Positions 32,080 through 32,255 of a DNA stretch of 32,255 bases are shown here, one piece after another. The notes under the pieces were generated by a model. That model did no database searches. It had not been told where the DNA came from and saw nothing but the letters and a program-made list of their open reading frames with translations. How positions within the stretch are numbered: the stretch's first letter is position 1; each line of letters begins with the position of its first letter. The position numbers were made by a program, and so were the translations under genes. This stretch comes from Candidatus Nealsoniibacteriota bacterium (GTDB lineage: Bacteria; Patescibacteriota; Minisyncoccia; Minisyncoccales; RBG-13-42-11). The stretch lies in NCBI GenBank assembly GCA_026396095.1, contig JAPLXK010000056.1, forward strand, positions 1 through 32,255, written 5' to 3'.

Positions 32080-32255
32080 ATGAAAAATAAAAGTCGTAAT
32101 TTAACCACGATTAGCGTGAGTAAATTACTGGCCCCCATTATAAGCTCTCGCGACGTAGCCGATATTTTAGAAGCTGAAATTAAAAAAATTGATGCCAAAT
32201 CAGTATTTTTGGATTTTACTGATATTAAATTTATTTCCCGTTCGGCGGCTCACTC
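32080..32255 (+). CDS. partial ORF, STAS-like/DUF4325-type protein (runs off window)
   Basis: MKNKSRNLTTISVSKLLAPIISSRDVADILEAEIKKIDAKSVFLDFTDIKFISRSAAH... Confidence 0.6.
   Translation, partial: MKNKSRNLTTISVSKLLAPIISSRDVADILEAEIKKIDAKSVFLDFTDIKFISRSAAH

Noticed and set aside
1-32255. CRISPR array, rRNA or tRNA genes
   Set aside because: No regularly spaced repeats, no recognisable tRNA cloverleaf or rRNA sequence seen by eye; tRNAscan-SE would settle tRNAs.

Overview
The window looks like a chromosomal segment of a reduced-genome bacterium, probably Patescibacteria/CPR (inference from gene content; standard code with TGA used as stop). Recognisable genes include: a CYTH-domain protein, a geranylgeranyl-reductase-like FAD protein followed by uppS, a PD-(D/E)XK nuclease, an RRM protein, rarA, a MazG/HD/DUF167 cluster, an Idi-endonuclease III-like fusion, an HTH-MNT/HEPN toxin-antitoxin pair, an AbiEi/AbiEii pair, a TasA/camelysin-like fibre operon with a SipW-type signal peptidase, a run of individually transcribed tiny genes, GNAT and DUF3850 genes, an ArsM-like methyltransferase, and a stand-alone NrdD C-terminal domain. 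The most interesting candidate is a module present twice (about 7.69-8.29 kb and 12.59-13.15 kb). In each copy a promoter-driven, roughly 90-nt three-way-junction RNA (P1/P2/P3 conserved, with base changes that keep pairing) runs convergently into a small divergent paralogous protein that I suspect is a BECR-fold nuclease. The RNA terminator abuts or overlaps the protein's stop codon. Other notable points: an imperfect duplication of a host gene 3' end bracketing the MNT/HEPN pair; a ~1.2 kb ORF-free region with palindromes, TAGGACA/TGTCCTA repeats and three terminators; TasA-like paralogs with different inserts at the same position; and boxA-like leaders on small-protein genes. All family calls come from reading motifs by eye; no searches or folding programs were run.
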